Source of the DNA: Acidobacteria bacterium SCN 69-37
GTDB lineage: Bacteria; Acidobacteriota; Vicinamibacteria; Vicinamibacterales; SCN-69-37
Direction: 5' to 3'
DNA length: 64,000 nucleotides
Assembly: GCA_001724025.1 (NCBI GenBank)
Contig: MEDJ01000013.1
Span: forward strand, 1 to 64,000
Position 1 is the stretch's first letter, and the number at the start of each line of letters is the position of its first letter. Shown here piece by piece: positions 7,828 to 17,891 of the stretch. Below the pieces are notes generated by a model. It was given only the letters and a program-made list of their open reading frames with translations. It made no database searches and was not told where the DNA came from. The translations under genes were made by a program, and so were the position numbers.

Positions 7828-7868
7828 GGCGACGCATGTCGTAGGGGCGACGCATGCGTCGCCCCTAC
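7828..7868. repeat. 28-bp perfect palindrome with an adjoining partial copy
   Basis: Positions 7841-7868 are a perfect 28-bp palindrome centred on GCATGC. Positions 7826-7838 are a truncated direct copy of its left half. It lies between two convergent genes (yciH and ahcY), is the same family as 7391-7446, and probably works as a bidirectional terminator. Confidence 0.8.
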
Positions 7869-7881
7869 GTCGTGACCCGCG

Positions 7882-9381
<1,500 letters not shown>

Positions 9382-9405
9382 CAGTGACTCCTCGAATGGT
9401 TGCGG

Positions 9406-10383
9406 TTACAGCACTACGGATGATGCGAACGAATCCGCCGCGGGTTTGACGGCCGTGGCGGCAAACAACGTGGGGCCTTTCGCGTCGGCATTCGGCACGA
9501 TCTCGGTGAGGCGACGCAGAACCAGGCCGCTCTGATCGCACAGGCGCCGCACCTGATCGGCATCGAAGCCGAGCCACACGTGGCCCATCTGCTGACGATA
9601 CGCCTCGCGTTCGTGCGGCGTCATGTCGACGAGCAGCAGGCGCCCGCCGGGCTTCAGCACGCGGGCGGCCTCGGTCAGCGCGGCGGCCGGCGACGGCAGA
9701 TGGTGCAGCACGAGCATCATGACGACGGCGTCGAGCGCGTGGTCGTCGATCGGCAGCGCCTCGAGCGAGCCGCGACGCAGATCGACGTTCGCCAGGTGCG
9801 CCGTGCGACCGCGCGCGGCCGCGAGCATCTCGTCGGATCCGTCCACGCCAATCACGCGCCGCACGGACGAGGCGAGCAGCGGCAGCACCGGCCCGGTGCC
9901 GCAGCCGAGATCGCCCACGACCCAGTCGTCGGGCAGCAGGCCGACGAGTGCCTGCGCGGCGAACTGCCCGCCGAACAGGTCCTCGCGCAGGTGATCCCAC
10001 TCGCCCGCGGCGCTGGCGAAGAACGCCTGCGAGGTGCGGCCGCGACCGGCCAGCACCTGCGACAACCGCCGCGCGTCCTGTTCGATGCCCGGCCGGCCGG
10101 CCAGGTGCGCGCGCGTCAGGGCCCAGATCTGGCGGCGTGCCTCGTCGCCGGCCGACGCCAGCGCGTAGTAGCGACTGGTGCCATCGCGGCGCGAGCTGAC
10201 CCAGCCGGCATCGGCCAGCGTTTTCAGGTGACGACTGACTGTCGACTGCGGCAACTGCAGCACGCCGCAGATCTCCGACACCGTCAGCTCCTGCTGCTCC
10301 AGCAGCCAGAGGAGGCGGCAGCGCGTGGCGTCGGCGAGGGCCGAGAACGAGTCGAGCAGCGGCAGGTCGGCGACTGGAGTCAA
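9406..10383 (-). CDS. ArsR-family regulator fused to a SAM-methyltransferase-like domain (SahR-like)
   Basis: 325 residues. Residues ~8-85 are an ArsR winged helix (LADATRCRLLWLLEQQELTV, QSTVSRHLKTLADAGWV). Residues ~140-280 form a class I methyltransferase fold with motif I VGDLGCGTGPVLPLL and motif II VIGVDGSDEML. SahR in Proteobacteria is an ArsR protein whose methylase-like domain binds SAH and derepresses ahcY, metE/H, metF and metK. Co-transcription with ahcY here makes the same role likely. It starts at TTG 10383, where homology begins. The alternative is a regulator/enzyme of unrelated function; no such link is visible. Confidence 0.8.
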   Translation of the reverse strand: MTPVADLPLLDSFSALADATRCRLLWLLEQQELTVSEICGVLQLPQSTVSRHLKTLADAGWVSSRRDGTSRYYALASAGDEARRQIWALTRAHLAGRPGIEQDARRLSQVLAGRGRTSQAFFASAAGEWDHLREDLFGGQFAAQALVGLLPDDWVVGDLGCGTGPVLPLLASSVRRVIGVDGSDEMLAAARGRTAHLANVDLRRGSLEALPIDDHALDAVVMMLVLHHLPSPAAALTEAARVLKPGGRLLLVDMTPHEREAYRQQMGHVWLGFDADQVRRLCDQSGLVLRRLTEIVPNADAKGPTLFAATAVKPAADSFASSVVL

Positions 10384-10431
10384 TCCGTAAATCCGGATGG
10401 AATGATACAGCGGAAGGCGACGAGCCTACAA
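10383..10431 (-). promoter_or_regulatory. Promoter and candidate operator of the sahR-like/ahcY operon
   Basis: On the minus strand, -10 TATCAT (10407-10402) and a weak -35 TTGTAG (10431-10426) are 18 bp apart. Around the transcription start lies the dyad ATCCG (10383-10387) / CGGAT (10394-10398), overlapping the TTG start. Such a site would suit autoregulation by the ArsR domain. The operator identity is inferred. Confidence 0.45.
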
Positions 10432-10468
10432 GGCGACGGCGACGAGACTACCGGGGGAGGCGGGACTC

Positions 10469-10489
10469 TTCGGAGCCCGGGGCTTCAGC
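10469..10489. repeat. Partial CGGAGCCCGGGGCTTCAGC element
   Basis: Truncated copy of the CTTCAGCCCC hairpin family; only one arm is retained (10471-10489). Confidence 0.45.
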
Positions 10490-10570
10490 ACGTGGACGCA
10501 GCGGCATAGCGTTGGGCGGCGGGCGGTGCGGCTCCGCGACAGACAGCGGGAGGCGTAAGATGATCGGTCC

Positions 10571-10762
10571 GTGACAACGGACGATTCATCGAGGCCCGGC
10601 AGGCGACGCGCGATGCTGCAGACACTGCTCATTGTGATCATCGCGCTGGGCCTGGCGTTCGCCTTCGCGCGGACGCTGACCCGGCGGCTGATCTCGACCT
10701 GGCATCCGGAAGGGACCGCAGCCACGACGCCGGCTGCCCCGCGATCCGCCGACGCACCGTAG
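10571..10762 (+). CDS. Small single-pass membrane protein, unknown
   Basis: 63 residues from GTG 10571: a charged N-terminus (DDSSRPGRRR), one hydrophobic helix (MLQTLLIVIIALGLAFAFA), then RTLTRRLIS and an Ala/Pro-rich tail. TAAGAT lies 9 nt before the start, so a leaderless transcript is possible. No family recognised. The transmembrane segment with flanking arginines makes it credible despite its size. Confidence 0.45.
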   Translation: MTTDDSSRPGRRRAMLQTLLIVIIALGLAFAFARTLTRRLISTWHPEGTAATTPAAPRSADAP

Positions 10763-11043
10763 CCTCCGCGGCGCGGGATCCTGCCGCCGCTCCTATAATC
10801 GGAGCCGTCGTCACGCACGGACTGGATGAGGCGTCGGCGCGCTGACACAACGGGCGCGTGCATGTCGGCCTGACGACACCGCCCCTGGAACGGCTGCCCA
10901 TCCTGTCGGTTCGAACACGGTTCTGTCAGGGGTCCGGGTACGTGGCATTCCTCTTGCCTTCAACCCGGGCCGTATCTCCGTCGCCGATGCCGATGTCGCG
11001 CAGGGCGGCGACCCGTCTCGACGCGTGTGCAGAAGGACTTGCC
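10763..11043. other. Intergenic region (281 bp)
   Basis: No credible gene. It holds the sigma-54-type promoter at 10943-10957 and about 85 nt of leader before the PilZ gene. Confidence 0.6.
10943..10957 (+). promoter_or_regulatory. Sigma-54 type -24/-12 promoter
   Basis: TGGCATTCCTCTTGC has GG (10944-10945) and GC (10956-10957) separated by exactly 10 bp, with near-consensus TGGCA and TTGC. Transcription would start near 10969, upstream of the PilZ/coiled-coil operon. An enhancer-binding activator would be required; none is encoded nearby. Confidence 0.65.
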
Positions 11044-11682
11044 GTGGCCGCCACCTATCAGGACGATTCGTCCGACTCCCCGCTCACCCGTGACGACATG
11101 GGATCGACAGCGGCCACCGCGACCAACCGCCGCGAGTACGCCCGTGTCCGTCCCGACGATCGGAACCAGCTCGCCGCGTCGCTGACGAGCGGATCCCAGG
11201 TCCGCTTGATCGATCTGTCGCGTGGCGGTGCGCAATTCGAGTGCGAGCGACGGTTCCTGCCCAACGCCAGCGTGTCCCTGCGCCTGCGCACGCGCGATGG
11301 CGAGGTTCCCGTCACCGGACGCGTCGTCCGATCGCGCATCGTGCGGCTGGCTTCGGGCGGTCTCGGCTACACGGTGGGCGTGGCCTTCAGCAACCTGCTG
11401 CCGACCGATCCCGGCGAGGACGATCACGCGGCGGCGCCCTTCCGACACGAGGCGCCAGATGCGCAGGCGCTCGAGACTGTCGATGTGCCACCTGTTGCTT
11501 CCGTGCCGACGGCTACGGACGACGCGGTGATCGCCACGGAACCGGCCGCGGACATCACGGCCGAAGAAGCGCTGGCCTTCGAAGCCACAGCCGAGTTGGC
11601 GCCGACCATGATGACAGTGACGGCCACTGTCGATACCACCTCCGAGCAGCTCCATGACATGTTCAATGGCAACGACTGGTAG
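11044..11682 (+). CDS. PilZ-domain protein
   Basis: 212 residues from GTG 11044, chosen for RBS AGAAGGA 6 nt upstream; an upstream frame extension has no such site. Residues ~30-125 form a PilZ domain: NRREYARVRPDDRN, then RLIDLSRGGAQFECER (D/NxSxxG motif) and GYTVGVAFSNL. The RxxxR region is present as RREYAR, so cyclic-di-GMP binding is plausible. The C-terminal ~85 residues are acidic and low-complexity. It lies 21-24 nt upstream of the giant coiled-coil protein, so the two are probably co-transcribed from the sigma-54 promoter and work together. Confidence 0.8.
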   Translation: MAATYQDDSSDSPLTRDDMGSTAATATNRREYARVRPDDRNQLAASLTSGSQVRLIDLSRGGAQFECERRFLPNASVSLRLRTRDGEVPVTGRVVRSRIVRLASGGLGYTVGVAFSNLLPTDPGEDDHAAAPFRHEAPDAQALETVDVPPVASVPTATDDAVIATEPAADITAEEALAFEATAELAPTMMTVTATVDTTSEQLHDMFNGNDW

Positions 11683-11706
11683 GCGTGCCGCAGCGGAGCG
11701 GGCGTG

Positions 11707-14700
11707 ATGTCGGCCACCCTCGATGTCTCGCTGAAAGTCCTGTACGTCCAGGGCCCCGCCGCCGAGGCCGATCGCGCGGCGATCGACCAGCTCCGCCGGG
11801 CCTCGGCCGAACTGCAGATCACGACGATTGCCGGATCGGCAGCCGCGCTGGCGGAGTTGCGCCGCACCCCTGGCTGGCAGGCACTGCTCGTCTCGTCGTC
11901 GCTGCCGCAGAACGAGGTCCTCGCGCTCGTCGCGAGCCTGCGCCGCGATCGCATCCCGATCGCGATCGTGCCGATTCTCGACGATACGCACCAGGACCTG
12001 TTCGCGTCGGCCGTTGCCACCGGCGCCGACGACGTGCTGGTGCGGCGCGGCGACACGCTGGTCAACATCAACGAGACGCTGACCCGCATCCGGCAGAGTC
12101 CGCACCTGTTTCCCGCCGAGCAGCGCCGCCGGATCGCGGTGCTCTATGCGGGACGCGATCCGCTCGTGTGGAACCTGCTCGACCAGGTCCCGTTCGTCAG
12201 GGCCGGACGGGTGACCACAGGGATCGATGGCACCTGCTCGGTACGACGCCCAGGCGCCGGCGACGACAGCCTGCGCGCCGACGCGGTCATCATCGACGAG
12301 GCGCCCGGCGACGCGCATCCGCTGCAGGTCCTGAAGTCGGTCAAGGCGCAGGCCTCGGATCTTCCGGTCATCGTGCTGACATCGGCCGGCGCGGCCGACA
12401 TCGCCACGGCGGCCCTGGAGCTCGGCGCTGACGACACGGTCCTCAAGACCGGCATCTTCCGTCGTCGTCTCATCGCCACGCTCCGTCGCGTGCACCAGCG
12501 GCTGGAGCTGTCGGCGCAGCAGCACGAGACGCGTACGCGCGAGGAACGGCTGCGCCAGATCGTCGAGCACGTGCCCACCGGCATCATGGTGGTGGCCGGC
12601 GATGCACGCGTCCTGGCGATGAACGCCGCGGCGCTGCAGGTGTTCGGCGCGTCGAAGCCGCGGGACGTCGTCGGCCGCGACTTCCGCGATCTGGTCCACG
12701 GGCCCGATCGCGAGGCGGTGACCACCCTGATCCGCCAGGTGACGAAGGGCGACGCCGCGGGCCTGACGTTCGATGCCCTGACGCTCGACGGCCAGCAGGC
12801 CGCGGCCCGCATCGACGCCGTGATGCTCGAACGCGACGCACGCGGTGGGCGCGGCATCGTCGCCAGCATCGCGCGCGCCGTCGCGCCTCACGTCGAAACC
12901 GGCGCCGATGGCCCGTCCGCGGAGGAACTCGCGACGCTCCGCGACGCGCTACAGACGCTCGAGCGGCACTACGCGGAACTCGAAGACGCGCGCGCCCGCG
13001 AACGTGCCGCGTGGGACACGGAACGCCAGGATCTCGGTGCGCGCCTGGAAACCGCCGAACGGATGGCCGCCGAGCGGCAGACGCTCCAGGATCGGCTCGA
13101 CGAGGTGACGGCCGAGCTGGCCCGCACGAGCCAGGCGTTCACCGCCGAACGGCTGTCGCTCGAGCGCCGACTCGTCGAGCTGGAAGACGCGGCACGTGAG
13201 GCCGCAGCCGCCGGAGCATCGCAGGCCGATCTCGAAACGGCGCTCGCGGCCGTGCGCGAGGAGCAGCGCCAGGCAATTGCGGCGCATGCGCTCGAACGCA
13301 CAGGCTGGCAGGACATCCGCACCGAACTCGAGGCGCGCGTGCGCCAGCTCGACGACCTGCACCAGACCGAGCACGACACGCTCGTCGCCTCGCTGCGCAC
13401 CGAGGTGCAGCGGCTCGAGCAGACGCTCGCCGACGAACAGGTCCGCTGGACCGCCACGCACGATCAGCTCGACGCCGAACTGCGTCACGCGCGCGAGGCC
13501 TTGTGGGCCGAGCACACTGAACGCGATACGGCGCGCGCCGCCTTCGACGCCCAGGTCGCCGAACTTCGCACGACACTCGACACCGAACGTGCCGAGTGGC
13601 AGGAGCAGCGTGCAGCGCTCGAACATGAGCGACAGAGCCTGATCGATCACGGCACCGAGCTCGGCGGACTGGCCGAGGAACGCCATCGCCTCGCGGCCGA
13701 GTTCGACGCCGCACGCGCCGCCTGGACGGCCGAGCGTGACGCGATCACCGCCGATCTTGCCGCCGCTCGCGCCGCCCAGGAGACCGGCGCCGCCGATCGC
13801 GATCACCTCCAGGCCGACCTCACACAGCAACTCCACGACGCGCACGCCGCCCTCGAGGCCGAGCGCCGCGACTGGCAGGCGACGCAGCAGACGCTCGACG
13901 ACGCCCGACGTCAGATCGAGGCCGCGCTCGTGCACGAACGCGCCGAGTGGCAGGAGCAGCGCACGGCGTTCGAGCATGAGCGACAGAGCCTGATCGATCA
14001 CGGCACCGAGCTCGGCGGACTGGCCGAGGAACGCCATCGCCTGGCGGCCGAGTTCGGCGCCGCACGCGCCGCGTGGACGGCCGAGCGTGACGCGATCGCC
14101 GCCGATCTCGCCGCCGCTCGCGCGGCCCAGGAGACCGGCGCCGCCGATCGCGATCGGCTCCAGGCCGACCTCACGCAGCAACTCCACGACGCGCGGGCGG
14201 CCCTCGAGGCCGAGCGCCGCGACTGGCAGGCTACAGAGCGGACACTCGACGAGGCCCGACGTCAGATCGAGGCCGCGCTCGCGCACGAACGTACCGAGTG
14301 GCAGGCGCAGCGCACGGCGTTCGAGCACGAACGACAGAGCCTGATCGAGCAGTCCGCCGAGCTCGGCGGACTGGCCGAGGAGCGCCATCGCCTGGCAGCC
14401 GAGTTCGAGGCCGCGCGCACTGCGTGGACGGCCGAGCGTGACGCAATCACCGCGGATCTCGCGGCGACACGCGAACAGGTCGAGCGCATCGACGAAGCCT
14501 TGCGCGCACTGACCGACGAATACGACGCCACGCGTGCGCGGCTCGAGCAGGAACGCGACGACGCCCGGACGGGTGCCGAGGCGATCCGCGATCGGCTGAC
14601 GACCACTGAGACCGAACTCGTCCAGGCACGGGCGTCCGTGCGCGACGACCGCGAGGCGTGGGAAGCGCGGCTCGCTGCCCTCGAGACCGCGCTGGCCGAT

Positions 14701-16995
14701 GCGTCGGCGGCCGCGACGGCCCACACCGAACAGGAGGCCACCTGGCAGCAGGAGCGTGCCTCGCTCATCCAGTCCGCCGTCGAGACCCGGACCGCGGCCG
14801 ATCAGGAACGCGGCCACCTGGTCTCGCTCCACACCCGCGAATCCGAAGAGTGGCGTCAGGCCGTCGATCAGGCCCGGGCCGAACGCGATCACGCCATCGA
14901 CAGGCTGTCCCTGCTCGAGACCGCCCTCGAGGCCACGCGCGCGCAGCTGACGGACATCGACGAACTCCGGGCCGCGCTGGCCACGACGCACGCCGAGCGC
15001 CAGGCAGCCAGCGAGCGCGCGCAGGCGGCCGAGATCCTCCTCGATACCGAACGCACGCGCGTCGAGACGATTGCGGCGGAGCGCGACGAGGCGAAGCGTC
15101 TCCTCGACGATGCCGACTCGCTGCGCGAAACGCTCGACACGGCACGGCACGAACACGATCGGGCCCTGCAGCAGATCGCCGCGCTCGAGGCCGACCTGGC
15201 CGACGCGCGCCGGCAGATCGACGGGCTCGCCGACGCGCACCGGGCGCTCGCGGCCATCGAGGCGGCGCACGACCGATTGACCGCGCGCGCGCACATGCTC
15301 GACACCAACCTGGCTGACGCGCACCGGCGGATCGCCGAACTGGAGCCGCTGCAGACCGCGCTCGACACGGCGCGCCAGGACGGCGCCCAACTGCAGGGCC
15401 GCCTCGCGCACCTCGAGCAGGATCTCGAGACCGCACGCGCCACGATCGCGGAACACGAGATCCTAGGCGAGGCGCTCGAGGCCACGCGCAACGAGCTGCG
15501 GCACACGGACGCCACGCACCACGCCGAACGCGACGCGTGGCGGCAGCGCCAGGAGACGCTCGAGCGCGATCTTCGCGATCTGGACACCCGCTATCGCGTC
15601 GACCGCCAGGCCTGGGCCGACCTGCGTGCGGGCCTCGAAGCGGAGCTGACCGACGCGTCTCGGCTGATCCGCGAACAGCAGTTCCTGACGAGTACCATCG
15701 GATCCCTGCAGTCCGAGTGCGCAGCCCTCAGCGGTGCGCTGGCCGGTGAACGCGCCGACCAGGATCGACTGCGCGACGAGCTCGACACGGTACGCGCCGC
15801 GCTCGCCGAGAGCGAGGCGCACAGGGATGCCATCGAAGCCGAGATCGCCCGTGTCTCGCGCGAGGCCGACGAACGCCTCACCAACGCCGCGGCGCACCAC
15901 ACGGCTCGCGCACGGGCACTCGAAGAGGCACGTCATCAACTGGAGACGCAGCTCGCCATCACGCTCGACGAGGCGGAACGACTGCAGGCACGATTGACCG
16001 CCGACGCCGCGCGCACCGCCAACGCCCAGGCGCGTCTCGTGGCCGCCGAGGCCTTCGGGTACGCGGTGACGACGATGGACGGCGAGCTCCTCCGGTGCAA
16101 CGATGCCTTCGCGCGGATGTTCGGCTACCTCGACGCCGCGGACGCCCGCACCCGGACCGCCCGTCAGTCTTTTCCGCCGCTCGCCCGTCGTCCCGAAATC
16201 TCGGCCCGACTGGCAGCCGAAGGACAGGTGACGCGCGTGGCCTCGTGCGTGGAACGCGTCGATGGCCACGCGGTCCGGATCATCGAGACAGCCACGGTCC
16301 TGCACGACGATGACCAGCCTTGCGTCGAACACATCATCGTCGCCGGGCCATCCGGTCCCACTGCCGACGAACTCCAGCGGCGTCGTCTCGAGGAAGTGGG
16401 CACGCTGGCCGCGTCGATGGTGGCCGAACTGGAGCCCCTGGCCGCAGCCGCGCACGACTGCAGCGTCGAGCTGGCGCAGCAGGCCGGGCGCCGGAACTTC
16501 CTCACGGCAGAGACGGCCGACCTGCGCGCCGCTACCGTTCGCCTCGCAGCCCTCGTCAGCCAACTGGCGCGGTTCAGCCGGCGACAGCAGCGTGACGCCG
16601 CGCCGCTCGACCTGGGACGGCTCGTACGCGAGGCCGAGCCGATGCTCGCGCGGCTGGCGGGCCCCTACGTCGGATTCACGATGGACATTGGACCGACAAC
16701 GCCGCTCGAGGCACACACCGACGACGTCCAGCAGTTACTGACATCGCTGGTGACATCGTGTCGTGATCTTCTTCCTGCCGGCGGCACGATTGCGTTCTCG
16801 GTGCGCCAGGACGCGCGCGACGTGCCTGGGCCGCTGGTCTCGGCCACAGCGTCCGGCTACGGCGTGCTGGCGCCGGGCGCCCTGCCGACGCTGGACGTGG
16901 TGGCTGCGCGCTGCGGCGGCCAGTTCGCCATTCGCCGCGAGGCCGGCCACGCGGTCACACTGGACGTGATGTTCCCCCGCTGCGGGACGCGCTAG
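11707..16995 (+). CDS. Giant REC-REC-PAS-coiled-coil-PAS protein with degenerate histidine-kinase end
   Basis: 1762 residues from ATG 11707 (GGAG upstream). Residues ~1-138: REC-like fold without the phospho-Asp (VSSSLP at that place). ~142-258: second REC with Asp (AVIIDEAPG), Thr (VIVLTSAG) and Lys (TVLKTG) in place. ~278-391: PAS. ~398-1443: about 1050 residues of Ala/Glu/Arg-rich coiled coil containing 117-residue tandem repeats. ~1443-1558: PAS. ~1558-1762: DHp-like RRLEEVGTLAASMVAELEPL, where the catalytic His is Ala, and an ATPase-like domain whose N-box Asn is Ser and whose DxGxG box is missing. It is therefore probably a non-catalytic scaffold or sensor. Downstream of a PilZ gene; perhaps a polarity or motility organiser (speculative). 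Confidence 0.75.
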   Translation: MSATLDVSLKVLYVQGPAAEADRAAIDQLRRASAELQITTIAGSAAALAELRRTPGWQALLVSSSLPQNEVLALVASLRRDRIPIAIVPILDDTHQDLFASAVATGADDVLVRRGDTLVNINETLTRIRQSPHLFPAEQRRRIAVLYAGRDPLVWNLLDQVPFVRAGRVTTGIDGTCSVRRPGAGDDSLRADAVIIDEAPGDAHPLQVLKSVKAQASDLPVIVLTSAGAADIATAALELGADDTVLKTGIFRRRLIATLRRVHQRLELSAQQHETRTREERLRQIVEHVPTGIMVVAGDARVLAMNAAALQVFGASKPRDVVGRDFRDLVHGPDREAVTTLIRQVTKGDAAGLTFDALTLDGQQAAARIDAVMLERDARGGRGIVASIARAVAPHVETGADGPSAEELATLRDALQTLERHYAELEDARARERAAWDTERQDLGARLETAERMAAERQTLQDRLDEVTAELARTSQAFTAERLSLERRLVELEDAAREAAAAGASQADLETALAAVREEQRQAIAAHALERTGWQDIRTELEARVRQLDDLHQTEHDTLVASLRTEVQRLEQTLADEQVRWTATHDQLDAELRHAREALWAEHTERDTARAAFDAQVAELRTTLDTERAEWQEQRAALEHERQSLIDHGTELGGLAEERHRLAAEFDAARAAWTAERDAITADLAAARAAQETGAADRDHLQADLTQQLHDAHAALEAERRDWQATQQTLDDARRQIEAALVHERAEWQEQRTAFEHERQSLIDHGTELGGLAEERHRLAAEFGAARAAWTAERDAIAADLAAARAAQETGAADRDRLQADLTQQLHDARAALEAERRDWQATERTLDEARRQIEAALAHERTEWQAQRTAFEHERQSLIEQSAELGGLAEERHRLAAEFEAARTAWTAERDAITADLAATREQVERIDEALRALTDEYDATRARLEQERDDARTGAEAIRDRLTTTETELVQARASVRDDREAWEARLAALETALADASAAATAHTEQEATWQQERASLIQSAVETRTAADQERGHLVSLHTRESEEWRQAVDQARAERDHAIDRLSLLETALEATRAQLTDIDELRAALATTHAERQAASERAQAAEILLDTERTRVETIAAERDEAKRLLDDADSLRETLDTARHEHDRALQQIAALEADLADARRQIDGLADAHRALAAIEAAHDRLTARAHMLDTNLADAHRRIAELEPLQTALDTARQDGAQLQGRLAHLEQDLETARATIAEHEILGEALEATRNELRHTDATHHAERDAWRQRQETLERDLRDLDTRYRVDRQAWADLRAGLEAELTDASRLIREQQFLTSTIGSLQSECAALSGALAGERADQDRLRDELDTVRAALAESEAHRDAIEAEIARVSREADERLTNAAAHHTARARALEEARHQLETQLAITLDEAERLQARLTADAARTANAQARLVAAEAFGYAVTTMDGELLRCNDAFARMFGYLDAADARTRTARQSFPPLARRPEISARLAAEGQVTRVASCVERVDGHAVRIIETATVLHDDDQPCVEHIIVAGPSGPTADELQRRRLEEVGTLAASMVAELEPLAAAAHDCSVELAQQAGRRNFLTAETADLRAATVRLAALVSQLARFSRRQQRDAAPLDLGRLVREAEPMLARLAGPYVGFTMDIGPTTPLEAHTDDVQQLLTSLVTSCRDLLPAGGTIAFSVRQDARDVPGPLVSATASGYGVLAPGALPTLDVVAARCGGQFAIRREAGHAVTLDVMFPRCGTR
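13591..14460 (+). repeat. 351-bp in-frame tandem repeat, about 2.4 copies
   Basis: Units begin at 13591, 13942 and 14293, a period of exactly 351 bp = 117 codons; the third is truncated near 14460. Shared blocks include EWQEQR, FEHERQSLI, ELGGLAEERHRLAAEF and AAWTAERDAI. The units are nearly identical at DNA level, indicating recent internal duplication within the coiled coil. Confidence 0.85.
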
Positions 16996-17017
16996 GGGCG
17001 GGCCCCGGTGCCCGCCC
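16996..17017. terminator. Bidirectional hairpin between convergent genes
   Basis: GGGCGGGC (16996-17003) pairs with GCCCGCCC (17010-17017) around a 6-nt loop, right after the coiled-coil gene stop and before the stop of the convergent isomerase gene. There is no long U-tract. Confidence 0.55.
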
Positions 17018-17027
17018 GCACCATCCT

Positions 17028-17891
17028 TTACCCGTCGATCAACCGCCGCAGATTGCGTCCGCAGATCAGGCTGGCCTCGCGCTTGTCGCCGCCCGCACCC
17101 GACCAGTGCGTCTCGAGGCTGATCCAGCCGTCGTACCCCTCACGCTTCAACGCCGCGATCTGCCCCACCCAATCGACGCCCATCTCCCCGAGCGGGCCCC
17201 AGGTCGGCGTGTGTCCGTTGACGTGGCAGTCCTTCGCATGGACGTGCACCACGCGCGCCGCGGGCAGCGCACGGTATCCGTCGGGATACGGCACGTCACC
17301 GGCCACCAGGGCATTGGCGGGATCCCAGATGATCCCGAGCGCCGGATGATCGACGGCCGCCATTACCGCGGCAGTCTCCGCACCCGTGGCCACGTTGCAG
17401 GCATGCTCGTTCTCGAGCCCGATCGTCACGCCGCGCGGCGCGGCATCGGCCAGCCCACGCAGGGCCACGACCACGTCGTCGAAGACGCGACCGGGATCGA
17501 CGGTCCGCCAATAGGAAAAGACGCGGACGACACGCGCCCCCGTCCGCTCGGCAATCGCGAAGGCCCTGTCTGTCAATCGCGGCTGATCGTCGAACGTGTG
17601 CGTCGAGGCGAACGCATCCTGCTGAAACCTCGTGTCGAGCGCCGGGCCGCCGGGCAGAACGCACTTGAGCAGCGGCGAGGCAACGGACACGATCGTCATG
17701 CCGCGCGCCTCGACCCGATCGCGCACGCGATCGATCGCGTCGTCATCGAGGTCGATGATGTTGCGATCCCCTATCATTCGCAGTTCGGCACCGGCCATGC
17801 CGACGGACGCCATGGCGTCGAGCGCGACGTCGAGATCTCGCGAGAACTCGTCGGTAATGGCCGCCAGCCGCATGATCGCCACGTCAGACAT
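17028..17891 (-). CDS. Sugar phosphate isomerase/epimerase (AP-endonuclease-2 fold), copy A
   Basis: 287 residues, a xylose-isomerase-like TIM barrel. Metal and substrate residues are visible: GLENEHACN (Glu), GIIWDPANAL (Asp), VVHVHAKDCHVN (His, Asp) and the terminal WISLETHW (Glu). Start ATG 17891 is chosen by comparison with copy B (MSMARPRLAAITDEF); it overlaps the stop of the upstream Gfo/Idh gene by 8 nt, implying translational coupling. It is the last gene of the PVC-dehydrogenase/Gfo-Idh/isomerase operon A. Cytosolic. It probably isomerises or epimerises an oxidised sugar intermediate; substrate unknown. Confidence 0.85.
   Translation of the reverse strand: MSDVAIMRLAAITDEFSRDLDVALDAMASVGMAGAELRMIGDRNIIDLDDDAIDRVRDRVEARGMTIVSVASPLLKCVLPGGPALDTRFQQDAFASTHTFDDQPRLTDRAFAIAERTGARVVRVFSYWRTVDPGRVFDDVVVALRGLADAAPRGVTIGLENEHACNVATGAETAAVMAAVDHPALGIIWDPANALVAGDVPYPDGYRALPAARVVHVHAKDCHVNGHTPTWGPLGEMGVDWVGQIAALKREGYDGWISLETHWSGAGGDKREASLICGRNLRRLIDG

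Noticed and set aside
7391-7868. Integron- or phage-type attachment sites around the yciH-like gene
   Set aside because: No integrase is nearby and the palindromes differ in length; a repeated terminator/REP-like element is simpler.
9382-9405. SAH riboswitch upstream of ahcY
   Set aside because: Only 24 nt separate the regulator and ahcY, too short for the known SAH aptamer; the ArsR-type regulator offers a better explanation.
13591-14460. Possible CRISPR-like repeat array
   Set aside because: Repeats are 351 bp, in frame and coding, without spacers or cas genes.
12949-15456. Open frame of 835 codons on the minus strand inside the coiled-coil gene
   Set aside because: Mirror of the repetitive plus-strand coding sequence; no domain, no start context, and the plus frame continues through with defined domains.
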